A DNA stretch of 35,618 nt, from the NCBI GenBank assembly GCA_018054895.1, contig JAGPIQ010000012.1, forward strand, positions 1 to 35,618. Direction: 5' to 3'. This stretch comes from Lutibacter sp. Its GTDB lineage: Bacteria; Bacteroidota; Bacteroidia; Flavobacteriales; Flavobacteriaceae. The notes under the pieces were generated by a model. That model was not told where the DNA came from. It did no database searches and saw only the letters and a program-made list of their open reading frames with translations. Position 1 is the stretch's first letter, and each line of letters begins with the position of its first letter. This document shows positions 23,489-31,966 of this stretch, one piece after another. The position numbers and the translations under genes are program-made.

Positions 23489-23809
23489 TTAGTCTGAGCT
23501 TGTCGAAGACTTTTTACTATCTGTATAATTTTTTGAAAGCTCGATCAAATTATCCCAATTTTCATTAATAAGTGCTTCCTTCTTTTTTCTACTCCAACCT
23601 TTCAGTTGTTTTTCTCTACAAATAGCTTCATCAGGAGTTGTAAATTGTTCAAACCAAACCAATAAATTTGGCCTTTTCGTAAAAGTATATGAGTGTATTT
23701 TTTTATTAGAATTATGTTCTATTAAGCGCCTTTCAACATCATTTGTAATCCCAACATAATAGGAATCATCTGCACATTTCAAAATATAAACAAAATAAAA
23801 TTTCATCAT
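23489..23809 (-). CDS. GIY-YIG nuclease family protein
   Basis: A 106-residue stand-alone GIY-YIG domain of the UPF0213/YhbQ kind. It has the opening strand FVYILKCADDSYYVGIT, the catalytic Arg in DVERRLIEHN, and the later REKQLKGWSRKKKEALI motif. The substrate is not known for most members. The last codons (SSTSSD) are encoded within a 15-bp repeat at 23494-23508, whose inverted copy lies upstream of the start at 23865-23879, so the gene is framed by an inverted repeat. A REP-like element lies 50-100 nt downstream. It sits between dusB and an unrelated divergent gene as a likely later insertion. Confidence 0.9.
   Translation of the reverse strand: MMKFYFVYILKCADDSYYVGITNDVERRLIEHNSNKKIHSYTFTKRPNLLVWFEQFTTPDEAICREKQLKGWSRKKKEALINENWDNLIELSKNYTDSKKSSTSSD
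23494..23508 (-). repeat. Inverted 15-mer, copy 1
   Basis: On the minus strand this reads CTTCGACAAGCTCAG and encodes part of the C-terminal tail of the GIY-YIG protein. It is an exact match to 23865-23879 on the plus strand. Confidence 0.75.
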
Positions 23810-23864
23810 TTTTTTATGAAAAATATGAAAACTATATTAAAAATCAAAAGAGACAAGCCATACA

Positions 23865-23879
23865 CTTCGACAAGCTCAG
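23865..23879 (+). repeat. Inverted 15-mer, copy 2
   Basis: CTTCGACAAGCTCAG, followed by TGTGACA. It lies 56 nt upstream of the GIY-YIG start codon and is inverted relative to copy 1. I recall this string as a frequent intergenic repeat in Bacteroidota. Confidence 0.75.
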
Positions 23880-23922
23880 TGTGACAAAATAGTCTAACTG
23901 TCCAAAACCATCAAATAAATTG

Positions 23923-23930
23923 TATTTTTG
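23923..23930 (+). promoter_or_regulatory. Predicted -7 box for the Gfo/Idh/MocA gene
   Basis: TATTTTTG fits TAnnTTTG and lies 20 nt upstream of the ATG at 23951. The -33 element is not clear. Confidence 0.35.
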
Positions 23931-23950
23931 AAGCACATAATGATAATAAA

Positions 23951-24931
23951 ATGACAAAAAAATACAATTGGGCAATTTTAGGTTGCGGAAAAATAGCTAA
24001 AAAATTCGCTTTAGAACTACAAGCATTACCAAACGCTAATTTATATGCTGCTGCATCCAGAAATTTAGAAAACGCAACAAACTTTACTTCAGAATTTGGT
24101 TTTGAAAAAGCATACGGTTCTTATGAAGAAATGGTAAGTGATCCAAACGTTGACATTGTGTATATTGCAACACCACACAGCCACCATTTAAAACACTCAT
24201 TATTGTGTTTAAACAACAAAAAGGCTGTTTTATGTGAAAAAGCTTTTGCTATAAATTCCAAAGAAGTTGCACAAATGATTGCTGCTTCAAAAGAAAATAA
24301 CACCTTTTTAATGGAAGCTTTTTGGGTGCGATTTAGACCAAAATTTAAAACGGTTTTAGAACTCCTAAAAAATAAAAATTTAGGAAAATTAAAAATGGTA
24401 AAATCCGATTTCAATTTCCTTGGGGAATATAATCCTCAAAACAGATTGTTTAACGTTGCTTTAGGCGCTGGATCGTTATTAGACATTGGTATTTATCCTG
24501 TCTTTACTTCATTAATGTTACTAGGAAAACCAACTCAAATTAAAGCAATACCTCAGTTCAGCCCAACAGGCTCTGAAGAAAGCATTACAATTTTTTTAAG
24601 TTATGAAAACGGCGCAACGGCACTTTTAAATTCAAGCTTCAAAAGTGATTATAAAAATGATGTTGAATTGATTTTTGAAAAAGGTGTTATAAAATATGAT
24701 CGTTTTTCTAACGAGCCTATACTTTTACAAACAACTACTAAAACGGAACAAATCACTTTTGAAGCTGGTCCACATTTAGGCTATCAGTTTGAAGCAACTC
24801 ACGTTATGGAATGTTTAGATAAAAAATTAATTGAAAGTCCTATTTTACCTCTTTCCGTAAGTGTAGATTTAATGGATATTTTAGATGGAATTAGAAAAGA
24901 GGCAAACATCGTTTTTCCGAACCACGACTAA
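23951..24931 (+). CDS. Gfo/Idh/MocA family NAD(P)-dependent oxidoreductase
   Basis: A 326-residue two-domain dehydrogenase. The Rossmann domain opens with WAILGCGKIAKKFA (GxGxxA-type dinucleotide motif, residues about 7-20). IVYIATPHSHHLKHSL follows, then the family signature VLCEKAFAINSKE with the catalytic-site Glu-Lys near residue 97. The C-terminal alpha/beta domain includes GAGSLLDIGIYPVF, which carries the Asp and the YP motif of the dihydrodiol dehydrogenase-like branch. The substrate, probably a sugar or polyol, cannot be told from sequence. It stands alone, with its own promoter box upstream and another before lepA. Confidence 0.93.
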   Translation: MTKKYNWAILGCGKIAKKFALELQALPNANLYAAASRNLENATNFTSEFGFEKAYGSYEEMVSDPNVDIVYIATPHSHHLKHSLLCLNNKKAVLCEKAFAINSKEVAQMIAASKENNTFLMEAFWVRFRPKFKTVLELLKNKNLGKLKMVKSDFNFLGEYNPQNRLFNVALGAGSLLDIGIYPVFTSLMLLGKPTQIKAIPQFSPTGSEESITIFLSYENGATALLNSSFKSDYKNDVELIFEKGVIKYDRFSNEPILLQTTTKTEQITFEAGPHLGYQFEATHVMECLDKKLIESPILPLSVSVDLMDILDGIRKEANIVFPNHD

Positions 24932-24968
24932 AACTAAAAATTACATGTTAAAGGCAAAACTATTTACC

Positions 24969-24976
24969 TATATTTG
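24969..24976 (+). promoter_or_regulatory. Predicted -7 box for lepA
   Basis: TATATTTG matches TAnnTTTG exactly. Its last base is the first base of a GTG that would otherwise open a longer lepA frame, which argues for the ATG at 25006 as the true start with a leader of about 26 nt. Confidence 0.55.
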
Positions 24977-25005
24977 TGCAAACTAAGAAGACAGGATTAC
25001 GAAGT

Positions 25006-26802
25006 ATGAAAAACATTAGAAATTTTTGCATTATCGCTCATATTGACCACGGTAAAAGCACTTTAGCGGATAGATTGTTAGATGCTACTGGCTCGGTAAC
25101 TTCTCGTGAAAAGAAGGAACAGTTGTTAGATAATATGGATTTAGAACGTGAACGTGGTATTACCATTAAAAGTCACGCCATTCAAATGGATTACTTTTTT
25201 GAAGGAGAACAATATGTTTTAAACCTTATTGACACTCCTGGTCACGTAGATTTTTCATACGAAGTTTCTCGTTCTATTGCAGCTTGTGAAGGCGCTTTGC
25301 TTATTGTAGATGCTGCGCAAAGTATTCAAGCACAAACCATTTCTAATTTATACTTAGCTTTAGAACACGACTTGGAAATTATTCCAATTTTAAATAAAGT
25401 AGATTTACCAAGCGCTAACCCTGAAGAAGTTACGGACGATATTGTAGGGCTATTAGGCTGTAAACCAGAAGAAATTATTCACGCCAGTGGAAAAACAGGC
25501 TTTGGAATTGAAAATATTTTAAGAGCTGTTATTGAACGAATTCCTGCTCCAAAAGGTGATGTAGATGCCCCTTTACAAGCGTTAATTTTCGATTCAGTTT
25601 ACAATTCTTTTAGAGGAATTGAAACTTATTTTAGAGTTTTAAATGGCGAAATAAAAAAAGGTCAAAAATTGAAGTTTATGGCTACTGAAAAGGTTTACAA
25701 TGCCGATGAAGTAGGTACCCTAAAATTAGTTCAAGTTCCTAGACAAAGTGTAAAAGCTGGGGATGTTGGCTACCTTATTACGGGTGTAAAAATGGCTAGT
25801 GAAATTAAGGTTGGAGATACGATTACAGATGCTTTAAACCCTACGGAAAGTAGAATTGATGGTTTTGAGGACGTTAAACCAATGGTTTTTGCTGGAATTT
25901 ACCCCGTTGACACCGAAGATTATGAAGAGTTACGTTCTTCAATGGAAAAATTACAATTGAATGATGCTTCGTTAGTTTTTGCTCCTGAAAGTTCAGCTGC
26001 CTTAGGATTTGGGTTTAGATGTGGTTTCTTAGGAATGCTACACCTTGAAATAATTCAAGAACGATTAGAACGCGAGTTTGATATGACTGTAATTACTACA
26101 GTACCAAACGTATCTTACAAAGCATATACACACAAACATCCTGATGTTGCAATTTTGGTAAACAACCCATCGGATTTACCAGATCCTTCAAAAATAAATA
26201 GAGTTGAAGAACCGTTTATTAAAGCTACAATTATCACAAAATCAGACTTTGTTGGTAACGTAATGAGCTTGTGTATTGAAAAACGTGGACTAATTACCAA
26301 TCAAACATATTTAACACCAGAACGTGTTGAACTTACTTTTGATATGCCTTTAGCCGAAATTGTTTTCGATTTTTATGATCGTTTAAAAACAGTTTCTAAA
26401 GGATATGCTTCGTTTGATTATCACCCAATTGGTATGCAAGTATCAAAATTAGTTCGTTTAGATATTTTATTAAACGCTCAACCGGTAGATGCGCTTTCTG
26501 CTTTAATTCATGCAGATAACGCACAAAATATTGGTAAAAAAATGTGTGAAAAATTACGTCAATTAATCCCTCGCCAACAATTTGATATTCCTATTCAAGC
26601 TGCTATTGGGGCAAAAATTATTTCTCGTGAAACAATAAAAGCCTTGCGTAAAGATGTAACAGCAAAATGTTATGGTGGTGATATTTCGCGTAAACGTAAA
26701 TTATTAGAAAAACAAAAGAAAGGTAAAAAGCGTATGCGCCAAGTAGGAAATGTTGAAATTCCTCAAGAAGCATTTTTAGCAGTACTAAAATTAAACGACT
26801 AA
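25006..26802 (+). CDS. lepA: Elongation factor 4 (LepA)
   Basis: Translational GTPase that acts on ribosomes under stress and in 30S biogenesis. The 598 residues include the G1 motif AHIDHGKS, the G3 motif [12 protein letters not shown] for guanine recognition, and the LepA-specific C-terminal domain with [19 protein letters not shown] and [21 protein letters not shown] start at the ATG at 25006, giving the canonical [21 protein letters not shown] at 24976 would add ten residues, but it begins inside the predicted promoter box. A strong bidirectional terminator follows at 26821-26858. Confidence 0.98.
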   Translation: MKNIRNFCIIAHIDHGKSTLADRLLDATGSVTSREKKEQLLDNMDLERERGITIKSHAIQMDYFFEGEQYVLNLIDTPGHVDFSYEVSRSIAACEGALLIVDAAQSIQAQTISNLYLALEHDLEIIPILNKVDLPSANPEEVTDDIVGLLGCKPEEIIHASGKTGFGIENILRAVIERIPAPKGDVDAPLQALIFDSVYNSFRGIETYFRVLNGEIKKGQKLKFMATEKVYNADEVGTLKLVQVPRQSVKAGDVGYLITGVKMASEIKVGDTITDALNPTESRIDGFEDVKPMVFAGIYPVDTEDYEELRSSMEKLQLNDASLVFAPESSAALGFGFRCGFLGMLHLEIIQERLEREFDMTVITTVPNVSYKAYTHKHPDVAILVNNPSDLPDPSKINRVEEPFIKATIITKSDFVGNVMSLCIEKRGLITNQTYLTPERVELTFDMPLAEIVFDFYDRLKTVSKGYASFDYHPIGMQVSKLVRLDILLNAQPVDALSALIHADNAQNIGKKMCEKLRQLIPRQQFDIPIQAAIGAKIISRETIKALRKDVTAKCYGGDISRKRKLLEKQKKGKKRMRQVGNVEIPQEAFLAVLKLND

Positions 26803-26820
26803 ACCTTCAAAATATTCATT

Positions 26821-26858
26821 AAAAAAGCCCTTAAAATTTAAATTTTAAGGGCTTTTTT
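26821..26858. terminator. Bidirectional terminator between lepA and the ferredoxin gene
   Basis: A perfect 38-base palindrome (19 bp per arm: AAAAAAGCCCTTAAAATTT and its complement) with T-runs on both strands. It lies between convergent genes, 18 nt after lepA and 16 nt from the ferredoxin stop. Confidence 0.9.
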
Positions 26859-26874
26859 ATATTGCAGACAGTAA

Positions 26875-27225
26875 TTACTCTCCGTGTAACCAAGCTTTTT
26901 TAGCTAACAACTGCTCTTCAGTTTCTTCGTGATCTTCATCAGGTACACAACAGTCAACTGGACAAACAGAAGCACATTGAGGCTCATCATGGAAACCTTT
27001 ACACTCTGTACATTTATCTGTTACAATAAAGTAGAATTCATCAGAAATTGCTTCATTCATATTATCAGCGTCAGCACTTCCACCTCCTGGTAAAGTTATT
27101 GATCCACTTAAAGCAGTTTCATCTGCATATGCCCACTCACTATCTGGTTCGTAAATTGCGTTATTTGGACATTCCGAAATACATGCATCGCAATTAATGC
27201 ATTCGTCTGTTATTTTAATAGCCAT
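26875..27225 (-). CDS. 2[4Fe-4S] ferredoxin, Allochromatium-like cysteine spacing
   Basis: A 116-residue cytoplasmic ferredoxin. Cluster I is bound by CINCDACISECP (Cys9, 12, 15, 19 in C-x2-C-x2-C-x3-CP order). The second motif is C-x2-C-x8-C-x3-CP (Cys72, 75, 84, 88), an insertion of several residues between the second and third cysteines. That spacing and the C-terminal helical extension (about residues 95-116) define the Allochromatium vinosum/YfhL-type ferredoxins, which hold very low-potential clusters. Residues 28-65 form an extra loop with GSITLPGGGSADAD. It is transcribed divergently from korAB, with 171 nt between, and is the obvious candidate electron acceptor for that enzyme. Confidence 0.95.
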   Translation of the reverse strand: MAIKITDECINCDACISECPNNAIYEPDSEWAYADETALSGSITLPGGGSADADNMNEAISDEFYFIVTDKCTECKGFHDEPQCASVCPVDCCVPDEDHEETEEQLLAKKAWLHGE

Positions 27226-27252
27226 ATCACTCGTTTTATTTTATTAATTAGA

Positions 27253-27260
27253 CAAATTTA
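27253..27260 (-). promoter_or_regulatory. Predicted -7 box for the ferredoxin gene
   Basis: Minus-strand TAAATTTG fits TAnnTTTG, 28 nt upstream of the ATG at 27225. No matching box is visible for korA on the other strand of this 171-nt divergent region. Confidence 0.35.
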
Positions 27261-27396
27261 TAATTTTTTACTTAAAAGAAAGTGATAAATGTTATTTTGT
27301 AAAATAATAAACAATATTTAAATTTAGTCTAAATAACAAGTAATGTAATTAATTTTCAATAAATTTAACTCAATTATCCAAAACAATAGTAAAATT

Positions 27397-29253
27397 ATGA
27401 TTTCTGACAAAAAAAAACTCCAACCAGAAGTTTTAGAAGCGGTGGTTATCCGTTTCGTAGGAGATTCTGGTGATGGCATGCAACTTACTGGAACACAGTT
27501 TTCTGACACCTCTGCAATGTTTGGTAATGACATTGCCACATTCCCTAATTATCCTTCCGAAATTAGAGCTCCGCAAGGAAGCTTATATGGCGTTTCAGGA
27601 TTTCAAGTTCATATTGGAAGTGTAGAAGTAAGCACACCTGGTGACAATTTAGATTTATTGGTTGCTATGAATCCTGCTGGTTTAAAAACAAATTTACATG
27701 CGTTAAAACCTGGTCATACTATTTTTGTAGACACCAATGCTTTTTCAAAAAAGAATTTAGAAAAAGCATTATATGAAACAAATCCATTGGAAGATGGTAG
27801 TTTAGAAAACTATAGAGTTATTCAGGTTGACATGACTTCTTTAACTAAGGAAGCATTAAAAAGTGTTGAAGGATTAGATAATAAATCCATTACACGAAGT
27901 AAAAATATGTTTGCTTTAGGAATGGTGTATTGGATGTATGGACGTTCCAGAGATTATACCATTGATTTTTTCAATAAAAAGTTTAAAACGAAGCCTCATT
28001 TAATTGAAGCAAATACAAAAGTTTTGAATGCAGGGTTTTTCTTTGCTGAAACCTTAGAATTAATTCCAAATGCATATACCATTTCTCCTGCAAAAATGAG
28101 AGCTGGTACTTATCGGATTATTATGGGGAATACAGCCACTGCTTGGGGGTTTTTAGCTGCTGCTGAAAAATCGGGCTTAGAATTATTTTTAGGCTCTTAT
28201 CCTATTACGCCGGCAACAGATATTTTACACGAATTAGTAAAACATAAACACTTTGGCGTAAAAGCGTTTCAGGCTGAAGATGAAATTGCTGGAATTGCTT
28301 CTGCAATTGGAGCATCGTTCGCCGGCGATTTAGCCATTACAACTACATCAGGCCCTGGTTTAGCTTTAAAAGGTGAAGCTTTAGGTTTGGCTATGATTAT
28401 GGAATTACCATTGGTTGTAGTAAACGTTCAACGTGGTGGCCCTTCAACAGGCTTACCAACAAAAACGGAACAGTCAGATTTATTACAAGCAATGTACGGT
28501 AGAAATGGCGAAAGCCCCGTAATTGTAATTGCTGCAAGTACGCCTGCAAACTGCTTTCAATATGCTTATGAAGCTGCAAAATTAACGTTAGAGCATATGA
28601 CTCCCGTTATTTTATTAACGGATGGTTACATTGCAAATGGGTCAGCTCCTTGGAAAATACAAAGTGTAAATGATTTACCTGAAATTCACCCAAGAATTTC
28701 AAAAGACGCTTTAGAAAATTGGCATCCTTACGACAGAGATGAAAAAACGTTGGCACGAAATTGGGCAAAACCTGGAACTCCTGGTTTAGAACATAGAATT
28801 GGTGGTTTAGAAAAAGATAGCATTACAGGAAATGTTTCTCAAGCTCCTGAAAATCATGAAAAAATGACCAAAATTAGAGCGGAGAAAATTAAACGCGTTC
28901 AAAACTTTATTCCTGAAATTACACCGGAATTTGCTGAATCGGGCGATTTATTAGTAATTGGTTGGGGAGGAACCTATGGTTCTTTACATTCTGCAGTAAA
29001 ACAAATTAATGATGAAGGTTATAAAAAAATTGGTTTTGCGCATTTTAATTATATAAATCCACTTCCAAAAAATACCGAAGAATTATTAACTAAATTCAAA
29101 AAAATAATTGTTTGTGAATTAAACGATGGACAATTTGCTAAAATTCTAAAAATTAATTTTAATGGTTTTGAAATTTTACAATTTAATAAAATACAAGGAT
29201 TGCCTTTTGGAAATAATGAACTGATTGAGGAATTTAAAAAATTAGTAGATTAA
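27397..29253 (+). CDS. korA: 2-oxoacid:ferredoxin oxidoreductase, fused gamma-alpha subunit
   Basis: Large subunit of a two-subunit 2-oxoacid (probably 2-oxoglutarate):ferredoxin oxidoreductase, which oxidises the acid to the acyl-CoA and reduces ferredoxin. Residues about 10-190 are the gamma domain (GDSGDGMQLTGTQFS near residue 21). Residues about 225-618 are the alpha (pyrimidine-binding) and CoA-side domains with GSYPITPATDILHEL, TTTSGPGLALKGEALGL and NVQRGGPSTGLPTKTEQSDL. At 618 residues, fusion of gamma and alpha is normal for the KorAB type. The beta subunit follows after 2 nt. Substrate preference within the family is inferred; 2-oxoglutarate is the usual one for this architecture in Bacteroidota. 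Confidence 0.93.
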   Translation: MISDKKKLQPEVLEAVVIRFVGDSGDGMQLTGTQFSDTSAMFGNDIATFPNYPSEIRAPQGSLYGVSGFQVHIGSVEVSTPGDNLDLLVAMNPAGLKTNLHALKPGHTIFVDTNAFSKKNLEKALYETNPLEDGSLENYRVIQVDMTSLTKEALKSVEGLDNKSITRSKNMFALGMVYWMYGRSRDYTIDFFNKKFKTKPHLIEANTKVLNAGFFFAETLELIPNAYTISPAKMRAGTYRIIMGNTATAWGFLAAAEKSGLELFLGSYPITPATDILHELVKHKHFGVKAFQAEDEIAGIASAIGASFAGDLAITTTSGPGLALKGEALGLAMIMELPLVVVNVQRGGPSTGLPTKTEQSDLLQAMYGRNGESPVIVIAASTPANCFQYAYEAAKLTLEHMTPVILLTDGYIANGSAPWKIQSVNDLPEIHPRISKDALENWHPYDRDEKTLARNWAKPGTPGLEHRIGGLEKDSITGNVSQAPENHEKMTKIRAEKIKRVQNFIPEITPEFAESGDLLVIGWGGTYGSLHSAVKQINDEGYKKIGFAHFNYINPLPKNTEELLTKFKKIIVCELNDGQFAKILKINFNGFEILQFNKIQGLPFGNNELIEEFKKLVD

Positions 29254-29255
29254 TT

Positions 29256-30269
29256 ATGGAAACAACTACAGAACAAAAATATACTTTCAAAGATTTTACA
29301 AGTGATCAGGAAGTTAGATGGTGTCCAGGTTGCGATGATTACGTGATTTTACGTTCTATGCAAAAAGCATTACCAGAAATGGGTGTTAAAAGAGAAGATG
29401 TCGTATTTATATCCGGTATTGGATGTTCTTCTCGTTTTCCTTATTACATGAACACGTATGGAATGCACACTATCCACGGTAGAGCACCAGCAATTGCTTC
29501 AGGATTAAAATTAGCAAATCCCAATTTAAGCGTTTGGGTAATGACTGGTGATGGAGATTCTATGGCTATTGGTGGAAATCATTTTATTCATGTATTAAGA
29601 AGAAATATAGATTTAAACATTGTCCTTTTTAACAATGAAATTTATGGTTTAACAAAAGGACAGTTTTCTCCTACTTCAACAGTTGGTCAAAAAACAAAAT
29701 CTTCACCTTACGGAAATACACAACCGCCATTTATTCCTGGAGAATTAGCTTTAGGAGCTGGAGCACGTTTTTTTGCGCGTGTCGGAGGAAATGTACCAAA
29801 AGATATTACGCAAATATTAATTGAAGCGCATCAATTTAAAGGAACTTCTTTAGTGGAAGTTTTACAAAACTGCGTTATTTTTAATGATGGTTGTTTTAAT
29901 AACATTACTAATAAAGATGTAAAAGAAGATAAGCAAATTTACTTAGAACACGGAAAACCAATGGTTTTTGGGAAAGATCGAGAAAAAGGTTTAGTGCTAA
30001 ATAAATTGAAATTAGAAGTAGTAACCATTGGTGAAAACGGTGTTACACAAGAAGATTTATTGGTGCACGATGCCAAAGAGAAAGATCCAACACTGCATCA
30101 AATGCTAGTAAGATTAGAATACCCAATGGCCACTGGAATTATTAGAAGCTTTGAAGATATAACCTTTGAAGAACGTGAAGATGCTTTAACCAAACAAGTA
30201 AAAGCCAATTCAAAATTCAAAAAAACAGATGACTTATTCTTCTCTGGAGAAACGTATATTGTTAAGTGA
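29256..30269 (+). CDS. korB: 2-oxoacid:ferredoxin oxidoreductase, beta subunit
   Basis: Thiamine diphosphate-binding subunit, 337 residues, partner of the preceding gene. The N-terminal RWCPGCDDYVILRSMQ carries Cys23 and Cys26, with Cys57 in GIGCSSRFPYYM and a further cysteine in LQNCVIFNDGC completing a likely [4Fe-4S] site. The ThDP/Mg motif is GDGDSMAIGGNHFIH followed by NNEIYGLTKGQFSPTS. These are the standard KorB positions. The operon ends in a perfect 13-bp hairpin at 30306-30337, after which nuoA starts from its own predicted promoter. Confidence 0.94.
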   Translation: METTTEQKYTFKDFTSDQEVRWCPGCDDYVILRSMQKALPEMGVKREDVVFISGIGCSSRFPYYMNTYGMHTIHGRAPAIASGLKLANPNLSVWVMTGDGDSMAIGGNHFIHVLRRNIDLNIVLFNNEIYGLTKGQFSPTSTVGQKTKSSPYGNTQPPFIPGELALGAGARFFARVGGNVPKDITQILIEAHQFKGTSLVEVLQNCVIFNDGCFNNITNKDVKEDKQIYLEHGKPMVFGKDREKGLVLNKLKLEVVTIGENGVTQEDLLVHDAKEKDPTLHQMLVRLEYPMATGIIRSFEDITFEEREDALTKQVKANSKFKKTDDLFFSGETYIVK

Positions 30270-30305
30270 TAAATATCACATAAATCATTAATTTTGTAGA
30301 ATTAA

Positions 30306-30337
30306 AAAACCAAAAGTATTGACTTACTTTTGGTTTT
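30306..30337 (+). terminator. Terminator of korAB
   Basis: AAAACCAAAAGTA (30306-30318) pairs perfectly with TACTTTTGGTTTT (30325-30337) around a 6-nt loop. The right arm ends in T and continues AT-rich. It separates korB from the nuo operon. Confidence 0.8.
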
Positions 30338-30384
30338 ATTTATAATAAAAGATAATTTATCTTTTATTAATTCATTTAATCTAC

Positions 30385-30392
30385 TACTTTTG
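30385..30392 (+). promoter_or_regulatory. Predicted -7 box of the nuo operon
   Basis: TACTTTTG fits TAnnTTTG, 28 nt upstream of the nuoA ATG. It overlaps a small palindrome CTACTTTTGTAG (30384-30395 region), which might affect promoter opening or regulator binding. Confidence 0.4.
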
Positions 30393-30420
30393 TAGACTAA
30401 TAAAAAAAGCGTAAAAAAAA

Positions 30421-30771
30421 ATGGGGTCAGAAGCTATTATTGTATTTCTACTCGCTGGAATTGTTTTAATTGTTGGAGCAAATTTTTTATCGAATTTACT
30501 TTCACCAAAATCAGACAATCCACAAAAAAGAGAACCGTATGAAAGTGGTATGACCACCATTGGCCCAACGTGGGTTCAATTTAAAGTCGGGTATTACCTT
30601 TTTGCTATTTTGTTTTTAATTTTTGATATTGAAGTCGCATTTTTAATTCCTTGGGCAGTTGTTTTTAAGGAAGTGGGAACAGTAGCTTTAGTTGAAATTC
30701 TAATCTTTTTAGTGATTTTAGGACTCGGATTATTATACGCTTGGAAAAAAGGAGCATTAAAATGGCAGTAG
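30421..30771 (+). CDS. nuoA: Complex I subunit A (NuoA)
   Basis: Membrane subunit of the proton-pumping quinone oxidoreductase, 116 residues with three transmembrane helices. The conserved loop [16 protein letters not shown] and the second-helix segment [19 protein letters not shown], with the Asp-Glu pair near the quinone channel, identify it. It is the first gene of the nuo operon and overlaps nuoB by 10 nt, ending with TGGCAGTAG inside the nuoB start. Confidence 0.96.
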   Translation: MGSEAIIVFLLAGIVLIVGANFLSNLLSPKSDNPQKREPYESGMTTIGPTWVQFKVGYYLFAILFLIFDIEVAFLIPWAVVFKEVGTVALVEILIFLVILGLGLLYAWKKGALKWQ

Positions 30772-31358
30772 AAAAAAAACGATATGTTAGTCAGTTAGAA
30801 CCCAATGAATCGGTTCCAAAAATGCCAGATGATTTCCCTGGAAAAGTAATTCCTGCTGGAAATGGGGCAAATATTGTAGTTACTTCATTGGATCAAATTA
30901 TAAATTGGGGACGAGCAAATTCCTTGTGGTCATTGTATTTCGGAACAAGTTGTTGCGCTATAGAAATGATGCAAACGGGTGCTGCACGTCACGATTACTC
31001 TCGATTTGGCTTTGAAGTCGCACGACCTTCACCTCGACAAGCCGATTTAATTATTATTGCTGGAACCATTGTGAATAAAATGGCGCCCGTTTTACGTCGA
31101 TTATACGACCAAATGGCGGAACCAAGATATGTAATAGCAATGGGAGCTTGTGCAATTTCAGGTGGTCCCTTTTTTTACAATACGTATTCCGTAGTAAAAG
31201 GTGCAGATCACGTAATTCCTGTGGATGTTTACGTTCCAGGTTGCCCTCCGCGCCCAGAAGCACTATTGGAAGGTATGTTAATGCTTCAAGATAAAATTAG
31301 AACACAAACTTTAAAAGGTACAGTAAATCCTGTGGATGGATTTGATGAAGGAAAATAA
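30762..31358 (+). CDS. nuoB: Complex I subunit B (NuoB)
   Basis: Peripheral-arm subunit that carries cluster N2, the last [4Fe-4S] centre before quinone. The 198 residues include [11 protein letters not shown] (Cys64, Cys65), [11 protein letters not shown] (Cys130) and [12 protein letters not shown] (Cys161), all four N2 ligands. I use the ATG at 30762 (MAVEKKRY). A TTG seven codons upstream lies deep in nuoA and is not needed. The overlap with nuoA implies coupled translation, and nuoC follows after 11 nt. Confidence 0.97.
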   Translation: MAVEKKRYVSQLEPNESVPKMPDDFPGKVIPAGNGANIVVTSLDQIINWGRANSLWSLYFGTSCCAIEMMQTGAARHDYSRFGFEVARPSPRQADLIIIAGTIVNKMAPVLRRLYDQMAEPRYVIAMGACAISGGPFFYNTYSVVKGADHVIPVDVYVPGCPPRPEALLEGMLMLQDKIRTQTLKGTVNPVDGFDEGK

Positions 31359-31369
31359 TACACAAACCA

Positions 31370-31831
31370 ATGACAAACGAAGCTTTACAAAATTTAATCA
31401 GCAGCTGGAATTTAGATCTTGAATTTTCTGAAGAAGGTTCACAATATTTAAATATTTCCGTAAAACCTGAAAATTTAACGGAATTGATGTTGCAACTTAA
31501 AACAGATTCTGCTACGAGTTTTGACTATCTTTTTTGCTTAAGCGGTGTCGATTGGGGCAAAGAATTAGGTGTTGTTTATCATTTAGAATCCACGATGCAC
31601 AGGCATATAATTGTTGTAAAAGTTCAAACGGAAGATAGAGAAAATCCAACTTTTGATACCGTTTGCACAATATGGAAAACAGCTGAATTTCACGAACGTG
31701 AAGTTTTTGATTTCTTCGGTGTAAAATTCAACAATCACCCAAACTTAAAACGATTGTTTTTAACGGAAGATTGGGATGGCTTTCCACTAAGAAAAGATTA
31801 TGTGGATGAAATTAATATGGTGATAAAGTAG
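31370..31831 (+). CDS. nuoC: Complex I subunit C (NuoC)
   Basis: Peripheral-arm subunit, 153 residues, separate from nuoD rather than fused as in enterobacteria. The C-terminal signature FHEREVFDFFGVKFNNHPN, followed by RLFLTEDWDGFPLRKDY, is the 30-kDa subunit motif. The N-terminal region is short, as usual in Bacteroidota. Downstream, the 135-nt gap to nuoD begins with a 7-nt-periodic repeat that starts right at the stop codon. Confidence 0.95.
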   Translation: MTNEALQNLISSWNLDLEFSEEGSQYLNISVKPENLTELMLQLKTDSATSFDYLFCLSGVDWGKELGVVYHLESTMHRHIIVVKVQTEDRENPTFDTVCTIWKTAEFHEREVFDFFGVKFNNHPNLKRLFLTEDWDGFPLRKDYVDEINMVIK

Positions 31832-31880
31832 TTGGAAGTTAGAAAGTCTGAAGTCAGGAGACCGAAGTTGGAAGATTGAA
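31832..31880 (+). repeat. Degenerate heptamer repeat at the nuoC/nuoD junction
   Basis: Consecutive units TTGGAAG, TTAGAAAG (one extra base), TCTGAAG, TCAGGAG, ACCGAAG, TTGGAAG and ATTGAAT follow an nnnGRAG pattern. The same unit type occurs at 35213-35240. The remaining gap holds a small palindrome AATTCCTACGGAATT (31922-31936) and no gene. Confidence 0.7.
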
Positions 31881-31966
31881 TTCTGACTTAAATTTCAATA
31901 TTTTGAGCAAAAAACAAAAATAATTCCTACGGAATTAAATAATAAATAAGGAGTGATTAAACAACT

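Noticed and set aside
31945..31957. AAGGAG as a Shine-Dalgarno site for nuoD
   Set aside because: It lies about 15 nt from the start codon, too far for normal use, and other genes in the window show no such sites.
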